A DNA stretch of 64,000 nucleotides from Alteromonas stellipolaris. GTDB taxonomy: Bacteria > Pseudomonadota > Gammaproteobacteria > Enterobacterales > Alteromonadaceae. The translations under genes and the position numbers were made by a program. Positions within the stretch are counted from its first letter, which is position 1, and each line of letters begins with the position of its first letter. Location: contig NZ_CP013926.1 in the NCBI RefSeq assembly GCF_001562115.1, positions 1,426,001 through 1,490,000 on the forward strand, written 5' to 3'. Positions 25,137 through 34,686 of the stretch are shown in pieces. A model generated the notes under the pieces. It ran no database searches and had not been told where the DNA came from. It was given only the letters and a program-made list of their open reading frames with translations.

Positions 25137-25885
25137 GAGATCACCTTTGCTTCATTCTTAAGTTTTTCCACCAACTCTGCAACATCCGCAACTTTCACTC
25201 CACCTTCACGTTGAGGTGGCGGTGTTACTTTGAGCACTTTGACGTTAGATTCAAGTGCCACACCAAAGTCGGCAGCTGATTTAACATCTAGCGGCTTACG
25301 TTTCGCTTTCATAATGTTTGGTAGCGAAGCATAGCGTGGTTCATTCAAACGTAAATCGGTCGTTACAACGGCTGGCAACGTTAAGGCTACCGTTTGTAAA
25401 CCTCCATCTACTTCACGGGTAACGTTGACGCTTGTTCCATCTACCGCTACTTCTGATGCAAAGGTGCCTTGAGGCATACCGGTTAATGCAGCAAGCATTT
25501 GTCCGGTTTGGTTGTTGTCTGAATCGATACTTTGTTTACCCAATACCACCAACTGAGGCTGTTCTTCTTCAACAACTTTAGCAAGCAATTTAGCCACTTG
25601 AAGAGAATCTAGGTTTTGGTCTGTATCAATTTGAATACCGCGGTCGGCGCCTAGTGCTAACGCAGTACGAATTTGTTCTTGGCAGCTTTTATCGCCAATA
25701 GAAACCACAATGATTTCTGTCGCTATCCCTTTCTCTTTTAGTCTTACTGCTTCTTCAACAGCAATTTCGCAAAAAGGGTTAATGGCCATTTTAGCGTTAG
25801 TAAGATCGACGCCAGAGTTATCGGCCTTCACTCTTACTTTAACGTTGTAATCGATCGCGCGTTTGACCGGGACGAGTATTTTCAT
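25133..25885 (-). CDS. etfB: Electron transfer flavoprotein beta subunit
   Basis: Protein of 250 residues, standard length. Opening [20 protein letters not shown], then [19 protein letters not shown] and the AMP-binding [12 protein letters not shown] with the later [14 protein letters not shown] segment. It partners EtfA to form the heterodimer. First gene of the etfBA operon, with a 365-bp divergent region toward ETF-QO that contains operator-like palindromes. The conserved recognition loop [17 protein letters not shown] contains the Leu that contacts partner dehydrogenases. Confidence 0.97.
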   Translation of the reverse strand: MKILVPVKRAIDYNVKVRVKADNSGVDLTNAKMAINPFCEIAVEEAVRLKEKGIATEIIVVSIGDKSCQEQIRTALALGADRGIQIDTDQNLDSLQVAKLLAKVVEEEQPQLVVLGKQSIDSDNNQTGQMLAALTGMPQGTFASEVAVDGTSVNVTREVDGGLQTVALTLPAVVTTDLRLNEPRYASLPNIMKAKRKPLDVKSAADFGVALESNVKVLKVTPPPQREGGVKVADVAELVEKLKNEAKVIS

Positions 25886-26250
25886 ATTTACCTCAATTGT
25901 TGAGTTCGTCGGTGTATGTTGCTATTCCATGCTAAAAAGCAGTTAAGAAAACAGCGTTACTTCACCACGCATTCTGAAACTTAAACAATGTGCTTTACGC
26001 TAACTTTGCGTAGCGGCGAAGACATTTTCAAAAGGCTAGACCCAAAATATCATTAACACCGCGTTTACTTGCACAGTATTTGTGCTGCTAGTTAACGTTA
26101 ACGTAAACTCCCTGCAATGTACTTACTGTTGACGTAAACGTCAACCTAGATTACCTTTCAGGGCGACAATTAATTTACATGTTTTTGACACATCGCATTA
26201 TTTGTTTCATCAATAGTGCACTATAAAAAACCGAACATAAGGAGCCACCC
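25886..26250. promoter_or_regulatory. Divergent etfBA / ETF-QO promoter region with two operator-like palindromes
   Basis: Site 1, GTTAACGTTAACGTAAAC (26091-26108), and site 2, GTTGACGTAAACGTCAAC (26128-26145, perfect 8-bp arms with AA spacer), are 37 bp apart. They resemble what I recall of operators for LiuR, a MerR-family regulator of branched-chain amino acid and fatty acid oxidation genes in Alteromonadales. Both lie nearer the ETF-QO gene. The remainder shows no gene. Confidence 0.6.
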
Positions 26251-27900
26251 GTGGAACGAGAATCGATGGAGTTTGACGTAGTCATCGTCGGTGCCGGCCC
26301 AGCTGGACTATCAACCGCCTGCAAGCTTATGCAGCTTGCCAATGAAAACAACCAAGAACTCATGGTCTGTGTTGTCGAAAAAGGCTCTGAAGTGGGTGCA
26401 CATATTCTCTCAGGTGCGGTATTTGAGCCTAGAGCAATGAACGAACTTTTTCCAGATTGGAAGGAAAAAGGCGCACCTTTGAACACCCCAGTGACCGAAG
26501 ATCATATTTATTTATTGAATAGTGAATCATCATCAAAACGCCTACCAAACGCAATTACCCCTAAAACCATGCATAACGATGGTAACTATATTGTGTCGAT
26601 GGGTAATGTCTGTCGCTGGTTAGCTGAGCAAGCGGAACAACTCGGTGTGGAAGTTTTTCCAGGCTTTGCGGCTTCAGAGGTCATTTATAATGACGACGGC
26701 AGTGTTGGTGGTGTACTAACAGGCGACATGGGTGTTGGCGTAGATGGACAACCAAAAGATGGCTATATGCCAGGTATGGAACTTCGTGCGAAATACACGG
26801 TATTTGCTGAAGGTTGCCGTGGGCATTTAGGTAAAGACCTTATCGAGCACTTTTCGCTTGATAAAGACGCCTCGCCTCAACATTACGCAATAGGCTTTAA
26901 AGAGATTTGGGATATCGACCCTGCTAAGCATCAACCTGGATTAGTAGTACACAGTGCTGGTTGGCCGCTAAACGACGCAACTGGCGGTAGCTATTTATAT
27001 CACGCAGAAGATAATCAGGTATTTGTAGGTCTTATTGTTGATTTGAACTACAGCAACCCATACTTGAGCCCGTTTGATGAATTCCAGCAGTTAAAGCATC
27101 ACCCTGTGTTTAAACAATATTTGGAAGGCGGTAAGCGTGTTTCTTACGGAGCCCGTGCTATTGCAAAAGGTGGTTTTAATTCTTTACCTAAAATGACGTT
27201 TCCGGGTGGAATATTAGTAGGTTGTGAAGCAGGGACACTTAACTTTGCTAAAATTAAAGGCAACCATACAGCCATGAAATCAGGCATGTTAGCTGCTGAA
27301 TCAATTATTGAAGCATTAGCGAAAGATGTCGAGGTACCTGAAAGTGAATTAACTAGCTATACCGATAAATTTAAAAATTCGTGGGTATATGATGAATTAT
27401 TCCGTTCACGTAATTTCGGACCCGCTATTCATAAATTAGGTAATTTCTGGGGTGGCGCATTTAATACCCTAGAGCAGAACTTCTTTAATGGTAATTTGTT
27501 TTTCACTATGAAAGACGAACATAAAGATTATGCCCAACTTGATTTGGCTTCTGATGCAAAAGAAATTGCCTATCCTAAACCGGATGGCGTTTTAAGTTTT
27601 GATAAACTTTCTTCGGTATTTTTATCAAACACCAATCATGAAGAAGAGCAGCCTTGTCATTTACAATTAAAAGATGCCTCTATTCCTTTAGAAGTAAACT
27701 TCCCTAAATACGCAGAGCCTGCGCAGCGCTACTGCCCCGCCGGTGTTTACGAAATAATTGAAGAAGAAGGGTCTAAACGTTTTCAAATTAATGCGCAAAA
27801 CTGTGTGCATTGTAAAACCTGCGATATTAAAGATCCTTCACAAAATATTCGTTGGGTTGTGCCTGAAGGTGCCGGTGGTCCAAATTACCCGAACATGTAA
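26251..27900 (+). CDS. Electron transfer flavoprotein-ubiquinone oxidoreductase
   Basis: Protein of 549 residues with an N-terminal FAD-binding motif (VVIVGAGPAGLSTACKLM), the GAVFEPRAMNELFPDW region, a membrane-associating segment, and a C-terminal 4Fe-4S cluster with Cys in YCPAGVY and NCVHCKTCDIKDP. It oxidises reduced ETF and reduces ubiquinone at the inner membrane. The GTG at 26251 is chosen because AAGGAG lies six bases upstream; a second in-frame ATG is five codons later. It is divergent from etfBA, forming one functional electron-transfer unit with the acyl-CoA dehydrogenases, and is followed by a terminator. Confidence 0.96.
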   Translation: MERESMEFDVVIVGAGPAGLSTACKLMQLANENNQELMVCVVEKGSEVGAHILSGAVFEPRAMNELFPDWKEKGAPLNTPVTEDHIYLLNSESSSKRLPNAITPKTMHNDGNYIVSMGNVCRWLAEQAEQLGVEVFPGFAASEVIYNDDGSVGGVLTGDMGVGVDGQPKDGYMPGMELRAKYTVFAEGCRGHLGKDLIEHFSLDKDASPQHYAIGFKEIWDIDPAKHQPGLVVHSAGWPLNDATGGSYLYHAEDNQVFVGLIVDLNYSNPYLSPFDEFQQLKHHPVFKQYLEGGKRVSYGARAIAKGGFNSLPKMTFPGGILVGCEAGTLNFAKIKGNHTAMKSGMLAAESIIEALAKDVEVPESELTSYTDKFKNSWVYDELFRSRNFGPAIHKLGNFWGGAFNTLEQNFFNGNLFFTMKDEHKDYAQLDLASDAKEIAYPKPDGVLSFDKLSSVFLSNTNHEEEQPCHLQLKDASIPLEVNFPKYAEPAQRYCPAGVYEIIEEEGSKRFQINAQNCVHCKTCDIKDPSQNIRWVVPEGAGGPNYPNM

Positions 27901-27925
27901 TTTAAAGCCATTTATCTTAAAAAAT

Positions 27926-27955
27926 TAAAAAGCGGACTTTCTCCGCTTTTTTTTT
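27926..27955 (+). terminator. Intrinsic terminator of the ETF-QO gene
   Basis: Stem AGCGGA / TCCGCT with loop CTTTC followed by nine T residues. Confidence 0.9.
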
Positions 27956-28014
27956 GTGCTAAATTTAATTATGATTCGCCCGAAAAATCCACTACGAAAC
28001 GCTAAGGTTATTAA

Positions 28015-28416
28015 ATGAACGAATTTTTAGATATTTTAACCCATGGAAGACGTTTACAAGGTGCTGTAAAGGAATTAAGCATTCAAGAGCTAGAAACTGT
28101 GCAAGAAAAACTTGCAAACATTATTGATAAAAGAAAAGAAAAAGCGCTTGAAGAAGAAAAAATCGGTCAAGAAAAACGCGCCAAGCTTGAAGAAATCAAA
28201 AAACAAATGGAAGAAGCGGGTTTAAACTTCGAAGACTTACAATCATTAAATGAAGACACTCCTAAAAAGGTGGGTAAAAAGCGTCCAGTTAAATACAAAT
28301 TAACGGATAGCGAAGGTGTTACCCACCCTTGGACAGGCATTGGTCGTATGCCTCGCGTATACAAAGAAGCACTTGAAAGCGGAAAGTCGTTGGAAGACTA
28401 TTCAGTAAACGCGTAG
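28015..28416 (+). CDS. hns: H-NS family nucleoid-associated protein
   Basis: Protein of 133 residues. The N-terminal two thirds form the charged coiled-coil oligomerisation region (LETVQEKLANIIDKRKEKAL...), and the C-terminal 45 residues are the H-NS DNA-binding domain (VKYKLTDSEGVTHPWTGIGR then MPRVYKEALESGKSLEDY). The minor-groove loop reads IGRMP where E. coli H-NS has QGRTP, a modest variant that keeps the key Gly-Arg. It silences AT-rich and horizontally acquired DNA. Own promoter expected, monocistronic. Confidence 0.93.
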   Translation: MNEFLDILTHGRRLQGAVKELSIQELETVQEKLANIIDKRKEKALEEEKIGQEKRAKLEEIKKQMEEAGLNFEDLQSLNEDTPKKVGKKRPVKYKLTDSEGVTHPWTGIGRMPRVYKEALESGKSLEDYSVNA

Positions 28417-28535
28417 TGTTAATGCTATAAAGTGGGTTAGCAGTGAGTTAGTTTACTGCTAACCACCCTATCTCTTGTCATTTTTAAATTTCCCCCCACT
28501 ACTAGTCTTAATTACTATTTTTAATAGGGTATAAA

Positions 28536-29318
28536 GTGTCTTTGCATTTCAAATTATCCGAAGCCCAGAAAAATTCACCATGGCTAGTGTTAGTTCATGG
28601 TTTGTTTGGTAGTGCTGACAATTTAGCAGGCGTTAAGCGCCATTTCGAAAGCACTTATAATATTATTAGTATAGATTTACCTGATCATGGGCAATCCCCT
28701 TGGACTGACGGATTTACGTTGGAAGCCGCAGTAACGGGAATCGTTGAAATACTCGATAATAACCAGGTTGATAAAGCTGCCTTTTTAGGGCATTCCTTAG
28801 GCGGTAAAGTGGTAATGCAATTTGCGTTATTAAACCCTGACCGTGTTAGCCATTTAATAGTGGCAGATATTGCCCCCGTCAAATATTCACATAGTCATCA
28901 AGCGGTGTTTGATGGCCTCAAAAACGTTCCTCTAGACACGATAAGTGATAGGAAAGAGGCACAAACCGCTCTTTCTGAATATGTTAAAGAACCTGGTGTA
29001 CAGCAGTTCTTACTTAAAAGCTTATACCAAACTGAAAACAGCGAGTGGCAATGGCGCTTTAATGTTGATGGATTAATTGAAAGTTATTCACGAATACTTG
29101 ATTGGCCTCAAAGTAATTTGACCTTTGAAGGGATAACCTTGTTTATTAAAGGAGCCGAGTCGGATTACATTAATAATTCTTATAGGAAGGAAATTGCAAA
29201 ATACTTTCCTCGTGCCAAGGCTCACATTATTGAGGGTACAGGGCACTGGCTACATGCTGAGAAACCAAGTATTTTTAATGCAATTGTGGCTCGCACATTA
29301 GAAAAGGCAACAAGTTAA
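28536..29318 (+). CDS. ybfF: YbfF-like alpha/beta-hydrolase (esterase)
   Basis: Protein of 260 residues with HGLFGSADNL (oxyanion hole), nucleophile GHSLGGKVVMQF, candidate acid in KGAESDYI and the base His in GTGHWLHAEKP. The IDLPDHGQSPW block is typical of the YbfF group, esterases active on short acyl chains and acyl-CoA in E. coli. GTG start at 28536 with AGGG seven bases upstream. It opens the ybfF / DUF2788 / fldA run that also occurs near fur in relatives. Confidence 0.88.
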   Translation: MSLHFKLSEAQKNSPWLVLVHGLFGSADNLAGVKRHFESTYNIISIDLPDHGQSPWTDGFTLEAAVTGIVEILDNNQVDKAAFLGHSLGGKVVMQFALLNPDRVSHLIVADIAPVKYSHSHQAVFDGLKNVPLDTISDRKEAQTALSEYVKEPGVQQFLLKSLYQTENSEWQWRFNVDGLIESYSRILDWPQSNLTFEGITLFIKGAESDYINNSYRKEIAKYFPRAKAHIIEGTGHWLHAEKPSIFNAIVARTLEKATS

Positions 29319-29428
29319 CGCCATCTAAGATGCGAATGACTATTATTACTTTTTTTTGACCCTTTTTGACTCTGCTAGGCGTATATACTGTGATATAGTT
29401 GCGCCAGATTTTTTCCAATAAAGACACT

Positions 29429-29647
29429 ATGCTTGCAGAAAACTTTGAGCTAATTGAAACCATCATGCTGTACGGCGGTTTATTTATACTATTTGTATTG
29501 ATGAGCTTTGCGGTACACGATGTCCTATCGAAAAATAATGTGCCGTTAATTGGGCGTGTTGTGACCTATGGGGTATTAGGCTTAGGGGCCATTGGTTTCC
29601 TAGCAAAGGGAATCATTGAATGGTTCTGGCTAAGCACAGGTGTATAG
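29429..29647 (+). CDS. DUF2788 small membrane protein
   Basis: Protein of 72 residues with two hydrophobic helices (about 12-30 and 45-65) and a short cytosolic or periplasmic linker HDVLSKNNVPLIGR. The start is ATG 29429 (MLAENFELIE); the open frame extends ten codons upstream from a TTG without support. This family is typically encoded beside fldA in Vibrio, Shewanella and Alteromonas. Function unknown. It ends 29 nt before fldA, so both are probably on one transcript. Confidence 0.85.
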   Translation: MLAENFELIETIMLYGGLFILFVLMSFAVHDVLSKNNVPLIGRVVTYGVLGLGAIGFLAKGIIEWFWLSTGV

Positions 29648-29676
29648 TAACTAGTAACGAATAATAGAGGTTTGAT

Positions 29677-30201
29677 ATGGCAAGCGTTGGCCTGTTTTTC
29701 GGAAGTGACACCGGTAATACCGAACATGTTGCGAAAATGATCCAGAAGGAACTGGGTAAACAGCTAATTGATGTAAAAGACATTGCCAAGAGCAGCAAAG
29801 AAGATATAGCAGAGTTTGATTTGCTTATTTTCGGGATCCCTACTTGGTACTACGGTGAAGCGCAGTGTGACTGGGATGATTTCTTCCCAGAACTAGAAGA
29901 CATTGATTTTACCGACAAGCTCGTGGCTATTTTTGGCTGTGGCGATCAGGAAGACTATGCAGAATACTTCCTTGACGCTATGGGTATGGTTCGCGATATC
30001 GTTGAAGGCCGTGGCGCCATCTTAGTAGGACAATGGCCTACCGAGAGTTACGATTTCGAAGCATCTAAAGGTATGGCAGACGACAATCACTTTGTGGGCT
30101 TAGGTATTGATGAAGACCGTCAGCCAGAGCTTACCGAGTCGCGTGTTAAGTCATGGTGTAAGCAAATTCACGACGAACTGTGTTTGTCTGAGCTAGCCTA
30201 A
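29677..30201 (+). CDS. fldA: Flavodoxin FldA
   Basis: Long-chain flavodoxin of 174 residues. Phosphate loop GSDTGNTEHVA, the FMN-stacking loop IPTWYYGEAQCDWDDFF and the second aromatic loop FGCGDQEDYAEYF are intact. It carries single electrons in the cytosol, for example to methionine synthase, biotin synthase and ribonucleotide reductase activase, and substitutes for ferredoxin when iron is short. Acidic overall. Ribosome site AATAGAGG precedes the ATG. Followed by a strong terminator and, on the other strand, a chemoreceptor that separates it from fur. Confidence 0.96.
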   Translation: MASVGLFFGSDTGNTEHVAKMIQKELGKQLIDVKDIAKSSKEDIAEFDLLIFGIPTWYYGEAQCDWDDFFPELEDIDFTDKLVAIFGCGDQEDYAEYFLDAMGMVRDIVEGRGAILVGQWPTESYDFEASKGMADDNHFVGLGIDEDRQPELTESRVKSWCKQIHDELCLSELA

Positions 30202-30227
30202 TTCATCAGCTTCATGCCTATGAGTAA

Positions 30228-30258
30228 TAAAAACGCCGCTTATATTAGCGGCGTTTTT
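30228..30258. terminator. Terminator between fldA and the chemoreceptor gene
   Basis: Stem AAACGCCGCT / AGCGGCGTTT with loop TATATT, flanked by A and T runs; serves both converging genes. Confidence 0.93.
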
Positions 30259-30297
30259 GTTGGCGTATTTTAAATAACTCTTAAATACTCGACAGGG

Positions 30298-32310
30298 TTA
30301 AAGCTGAAAACGCTCTACCGCTCTTCTAAGGCTGTCAGTTTGAGCATCTAGCATCATAGTCGACTCATTGGCTTGACGGGTACTTTGGGCACTAGAATCA
30401 GCCAATGTAACAATGGTATTCAAGCTAGACGCAACATCTGCAAGCAATACATCTTGCTGCTGGGTATCTGAAACAATATGCTCATTTATCTGACTTAAAC
30501 GAGCAATAATTTCTCGAATACTTTCAACCTGCTGCGACACCTGTTGGGTAATTTCTACCCCTTCCTGGGCTTGTTCCCTACCCGCGTTTATCGCTTTCAC
30601 CGCCTTCTCGGCATCTTTTTGAAGATTGCCAATCATAGACTCAATTTCTTCTGTCGAGTTATGCGTACGGTTTGCCAAGGTGCGCACTTCATCGGCTACC
30701 ACAGCGAAGCCTCTGCCTTGCTCTCCTGCTCTAGCTGCTTCAATCGCGGCGTTAAGCGCCAACAAGTTAGTTTGCTCAGCAATGGTTTTAATTACATCCA
30801 GTATGCTGCCAATACTGCGTGAGTGTCCATCTAATCGATTTATAATATCTGCGGACTCTTCAGCCTGACGGGCTTGACTGTTTACTTGATTGCGGTTTTG
30901 GACAACCAGCACACTAATTTCTTCGCTTTGAGCGGTTACCGTATGCAGTGCTTCCATGGCATCATTTATCTGCCTCAAATTGCTACGGCTTGTATTTTGA
31001 ACATCCTGGGTATTGGTAGAAATCACCGTTACCTGTTTACGTTGTTCATCCACTCCTTGTAAGCTCTTTTCACCTAATGCGACACTCTCTTTAGTAATGG
31101 TAATTAAGCGTTTTTCTTGCTCTAAAATATTCCCTACTAACTCTCGCAAGCTATTGGTTAAGCTATTCACTTTAACAGAAAGCGCAGTAAACTCATCATT
31201 CCCTATTTCAGGCAGCGTGTGACTTAAATCCCCTTTACTTAGTTGAGTTAACCCTTCATTAATTCTTCCAAGAGGTGTAGAGATACTGCGTGTTGCTAGA
31301 ACAGCTAACGTAATTGCTGCAATCAGGCCGATAACGGCCACAATAAAGTTTTTGACTAAGTTGGTTTGCACTGATTCAAGAATAGCATTTTGCCCTTGAA
31401 TAGATTCAGACTGCACACTATCAAACAGTGTATTAATGCTGCTTAACGCTAACTGCAAGGCCGTTAATGCTTCATCCTTTTTTACCTGTGCTAAGGCGAT
31501 TTCATTTAATTTTTTTTGTTGCAATGCAATTAAACCACTAGCGCCATTAACGTTCTCGGTGACTAACGCAAATTGCTCGTTAAAAGCGGCGACCGTGCCC
31601 CCATCATCAATATCAAGTATAAGGCGATTTATGTAATCTTTATCTACCGTAATATTACTAATTTGATATTTTATATCGTCAATAATATTGGCGGTGTCTT
31701 GTTCGTCCTCACTGGCAGCTAGTTCGCTGAACGAATCAGTGGTTGTGAGCAGCTTATTGTCAATATTAGTACCTGCACCAATCAAAGTGTCTAGGCTTGG
31801 ACTATCTGAATCTAAGTAGGACAAATCTAGCATTAAAGCGCTTGCTTCATCTGCTGCGCTTAATACCTCATTTAGTTTGTCCTCTAACGCGCTTTCCAAC
31901 GCCATTCGCTTCGCTAAGGCGGTATACATACCATGACTGTTTGCTACGTAAGCTAAGCTTGCCTCTACTGCTTCTACCGCAATGGAATTGCCTGGAAGAA
32001 TAATGGTTAGGTTATCGAGATCGGCAACAAACTCATTCGACAAAGATTCGAACTCTTTTTGATTTTGAGACAAAGCGGCAGGCGTATTTTCGTGAAAACC
32101 ATTTGCTGTAACGACAGATAACGACAGGATCTCGGTTTTCACTTTAAGCATACTGGTTTGGGCTGGCATTTTGCGTTCAACCACGTCTTCTGCTGAACCC
32201 CTAATGTCGTTTAAACCGAAATAAGAAAGAATACTTGTGAGAAGTAACAAACAACCAAAAAGGCCAAAACCGATTTTTATTTTATTTATAACTGTTAATT
32301 GCATTGGCAT
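30298..32310 (-). CDS. Methyl-accepting chemotaxis protein
   Basis: Receptor of 670 residues. TM1 at about 10-32, a large helical periplasmic sensor (about 33-318, four-helix-bundle type by composition), TM2 at about 321-340, HAMP domain (about 341-393, beginning [14 protein letters not shown]), and a long cytoplasmic signalling helix hairpin whose tip is [20 protein letters not shown] followed by [12 protein letters not shown]. It controls CheA kinase in response to an unknown ligand. No CheR/CheB-binding pentapeptide is seen at the C-terminus (ends ERFQL). The third codon is a second ATG (32304) and may be the real start. Confidence 0.93.
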   Translation of the reverse strand: MPMQLTVINKIKIGFGLFGCLLLLTSILSYFGLNDIRGSAEDVVERKMPAQTSMLKVKTEILSLSVVTANGFHENTPAALSQNQKEFESLSNEFVADLDNLTIILPGNSIAVEAVEASLAYVANSHGMYTALAKRMALESALEDKLNEVLSAADEASALMLDLSYLDSDSPSLDTLIGAGTNIDNKLLTTTDSFSELAASEDEQDTANIIDDIKYQISNITVDKDYINRLILDIDDGGTVAAFNEQFALVTENVNGASGLIALQQKKLNEIALAQVKKDEALTALQLALSSINTLFDSVQSESIQGQNAILESVQTNLVKNFIVAVIGLIAAITLAVLATRSISTPLGRINEGLTQLSKGDLSHTLPEIGNDEFTALSVKVNSLTNSLRELVGNILEQEKRLITITKESVALGEKSLQGVDEQRKQVTVISTNTQDVQNTSRSNLRQINDAMEALHTVTAQSEEISVLVVQNRNQVNSQARQAEESADIINRLDGHSRSIGSILDVIKTIAEQTNLLALNAAIEAARAGEQGRGFAVVADEVRTLANRTHNSTEEIESMIGNLQKDAEKAVKAINAGREQAQEGVEITQQVSQQVESIREIIARLSQINEHIVSDTQQQDVLLADVASSLNTIVTLADSSAQSTRQANESTMMLDAQTDSLRRAVERFQL

Positions 32311-32618
32311 AGTTCAAGGTACGCGATGAAATCTACGTACCAACCTCGTTTTACCATTATTGCAACAAGTTTAACAGAATGTTAAAAATATGCACTTTAA
32401 GTTTAGATAGATATCATTAATTATTAACAATAACTGGCACTTACAAACTGGTCTGTCCTCAAAAAATAAAATAGTCAGCAGCAAGCTACTTCGGTCAAAA
32501 TTATTAATTCGTTCGAATTTCCATCGTACCGCACAAGAAACAGTAGTTTTACTTTTAAATCCTGACGAGTTACCTATAATAGCTCCATTGATAAACATCT
32601 CGTTCTCAGTAGGTTGTA
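32311..32618. promoter_or_regulatory. Gene-free divergent region with fur promoter
   Basis: AT-rich stretch between the chemoreceptor (minus) and fur (plus). A consensus -10 element TATAAT at 32575-32580 lies about 38 bases before the fur start; its -35 is poor. The palindrome-like AATTCGTTCGAATT at 32506-32519 may be an operator, but it is not a recognisable Fur box. An open frame on the minus strand (32371-32598) is not credible as a gene. Confidence 0.45.
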
Positions 32619-33044
32619 ATGGATCAGAATAAAGAACTTAAAAAAGCAGGTTTAAAAGTAACCCTGCCACGTCTCAAGATTTTGCAAATTTTGCAAGAAC
32701 CTCAAAATCAACACATCAGTGCCGAGGACGTGTATAAGATTCTGATCGAACAGGAAGAAGAGATTGGTCTTGCAACAGTGTATCGCGTGTTAAACCAATT
32801 CGATGATGCGGGTATATTGAATCGCCATCACTTTGAAGGCGGCAAATCAGTTTTTGAAATAAGCCACAAAGAACATCACGATCACTTAGTATGTCTTAAA
32901 TGCGGCAAGGTAATTGAGTTTGAAGACGATATTATCGAACAGCGCCAAGACATGATTGCGAAAAAACATAATATTAAGCTTACCCACCATAGTCTGTACC
33001 TTTATGGTGAATGTACAGATGGCAATTGCGAAGGTAACGACTAA
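32619..33044 (+). CDS. fur: Ferric uptake regulator Fur
   Basis: Protein of 141 residues with the winged-helix DNA-binding half (ISAEDVYKILIEQEEEIGLA then TVYRVLNQFDDAGIL) and the metal-binding/dimerisation half (HHDHLVCLKCGKVIEFED, and the second Cys pair CTDGNC). Fe(II)-loaded Fur represses iron-uptake genes. It is close to fldA as in E. coli, but here a chemoreceptor on the opposite strand lies between them. Ends in a terminator. Confidence 0.97.
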   Translation: MDQNKELKKAGLKVTLPRLKILQILQEPQNQHISAEDVYKILIEQEEEIGLATVYRVLNQFDDAGILNRHHFEGGKSVFEISHKEHHDHLVCLKCGKVIEFEDDIIEQRQDMIAKKHNIKLTHHSLYLYGECTDGNCEGND

Positions 33045-33076
33045 TTATCGCAACATAATTAATTTTGCATATCAAT

Positions 33077-33109
33077 AAGGCCCTTCAATGTAAATTGAAG
33101 GGCCTTTTT
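33077..33109. terminator. Intrinsic terminator of fur
   Basis: AAGGCCCTTCAAT and ATTGAAGGGCCTT around loop GTAA, followed by T residues. Confidence 0.93.
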
Positions 33110-33345
33110 AGTTTGAAGAATTACATCGCATTGTGTCGTACCAATTTCGCCTCAACTAGGTTAGAGCTTTAATCATCATTTAAATTGCTACCCATTACAG
33201 CGAGTTTGTTCAATACCGTGGTCTACCCCATCGGATAAAAAACATTCTTTTTAAAAAAACCGGTTTCCTGAACAAATGCAGAAATAGTCCATATCCCCCC
33301 CCCTTTAAGACAGGTTGGGTATTTGTATTTATTGATGAGTGAGTA
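33110..33345. promoter_or_regulatory. Fur-gntP intergenic with AACCGGTT palindrome and C9 tract
   Basis: AAACCGGTTT at 33257-33266 (part of AACCGGTTTCC) repeats exactly the 11-mer found in the gntP/gntK divergent promoter. It lies downstream of the gntP stop, an unusual place for an operator. A run of nine C residues follows at 33295-33303. Confidence 0.5.
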
Positions 33346-34686
33346 TTAGACGAACATGGCTAAGAGGAGTGTTAGCATCAGCCCGACAACGCCAATGATA
33401 GTTGCCATGCAGGTCCAAGAAATTAAGGTATTTTTTACTGAGATATCGAAATATCGGTTAATGATCCAAAACCCCGTATCGTTTACGTGAGACATAGCTG
33501 TTGCACCAGCAGCGATAGAGATGGTCATTAGCGCTAATAAAGACGGTGATAACGACAGTGCATTTACCACGGGTGCCATCAGACCTGCAGCCGTTAACAT
33601 TGCAACCGTTGCCGAGCCTTGAATGATTCTTACAGAAATGGCAATAAGAAACCCAGCCATAAGCGGTGGTAAGGGTGAAAGCGCCACCACATCAGCAAAA
33701 GCTTGTCCTGCCCCCGAATCGATTAATACTTGTTTAAACATACCACCCGCACCTGTCACTAATATCACAAGTGCTACTGGCTCTAACCCTTTCGATGCCA
33801 CATTTCTCACTTGATCTGCACTTAAGCCTTGGTTTTTACCCAGCCACTTAAAACATGCCAAAGTCGCGATGGTGAGTGCGATAAATGGATGTCCAACAAA
33901 AATAAATACCTGTTTTACTATTCCGTCGGCTAACACAAATTTAGCAATTGACCCGATGAGGATCACTACCAGAGGAAAGAATAACAATGCGGCCACTAAT
34001 GAAAACGAGGGCAATGCTTCTACTGGCCTAGCCTCGATATTTCTAATATGTTCCGGCACTGGCACGTAGATTTTTTTGGCGATATACGATGCGTAAATTG
34101 GGCCAGCAATACAGGCACATGGCACACCAACAATAAAACCAAATAAAATCACTAGGCCTATATCAGCATTCAAAATAGACGCCACGGCAACTGGCCCAGG
34201 CGTGGGGGGAATAAAGGCATGGGTAACCGCAAGCCCAGCAGCTAAAGGAATGCCATAATAAATTAATGACTTACCGGTTTTTTGCGCCATTGAGTATATC
34301 AAGGGCATTAATATAATGAGTCCTACCTCAAAAAACACAGGTATCGCCACAAGGAAACCGGTTATTACCAGTGCCCATTGGCTATTTTTTTCACCGAACT
34401 TCTGTTTGATGGTTAGCGCCAGTCTATCCACACCACCCGACTCTTCTAAGAATTGCCCGAACATTGCGCCTAGCCCCACTATGGTGGCAACAAATCCAAG
34501 GGTATTTCCCATACCGGTTTGCATTGAATTGAGCACTTCTGTGGCGTCCATTCCCGTGCCTAATCCTACAAAAGCTGCTGCAATAATAATGGCAATAAAT
34601 GCATGTACTTTTTTAGCAATAACCAAATAGGCAAGCAGCACAATGCTGATGATGGCGAAAAAAAGAAGTGAAAAAGTATCTGACAT
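33346..34686 (-). CDS. gntP: Gluconate:H+ symporter, GntP family
   Basis: Inner-membrane permease of 446 residues with about 12-14 hydrophobic helices. The TNP family pattern is visible: VGLGTGMDATEVLNSMQTGM near 40-60, GAMFGQFLEESGGVDRLA, the conserved AFIPPTPGPVAVASIL loop, and MSHVNDTGFWIINRYF near the end. It takes up gluconate or a related aldonate. Divergent from gntK and the LacI-type regulator with an operator-like palindrome between them. Substrate assignment as gluconate rests on the neighbouring gluconokinase. Confidence 0.93.
   Translation of the reverse strand: MSDTFSLLFFAIISIVLLAYLVIAKKVHAFIAIIIAAAFVGLGTGMDATEVLNSMQTGMGNTLGFVATIVGLGAMFGQFLEESGGVDRLALTIKQKFGEKNSQWALVITGFLVAIPVFFEVGLIILMPLIYSMAQKTGKSLIYYGIPLAAGLAVTHAFIPPTPGPVAVASILNADIGLVILFGFIVGVPCACIAGPIYASYIAKKIYVPVPEHIRNIEARPVEALPSFSLVAALLFFPLVVILIGSIAKFVLADGIVKQVFIFVGHPFIALTIATLACFKWLGKNQGLSADQVRNVASKGLEPVALVILVTGAGGMFKQVLIDSGAGQAFADVVALSPLPPLMAGFLIAISVRIIQGSATVAMLTAAGLMAPVVNALSLSPSLLALMTISIAAGATAMSHVNDTGFWIINRYFDISVKNTLISWTCMATIIGVVGLMLTLLLAMFV

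Noticed and set aside
32371..32598. 75-residue minus-strand open frame between the chemoreceptor and fur genes
   Set aside because: Covers the fur promoter region with its TATAAT element, no ribosome site, no recognisable protein pattern.
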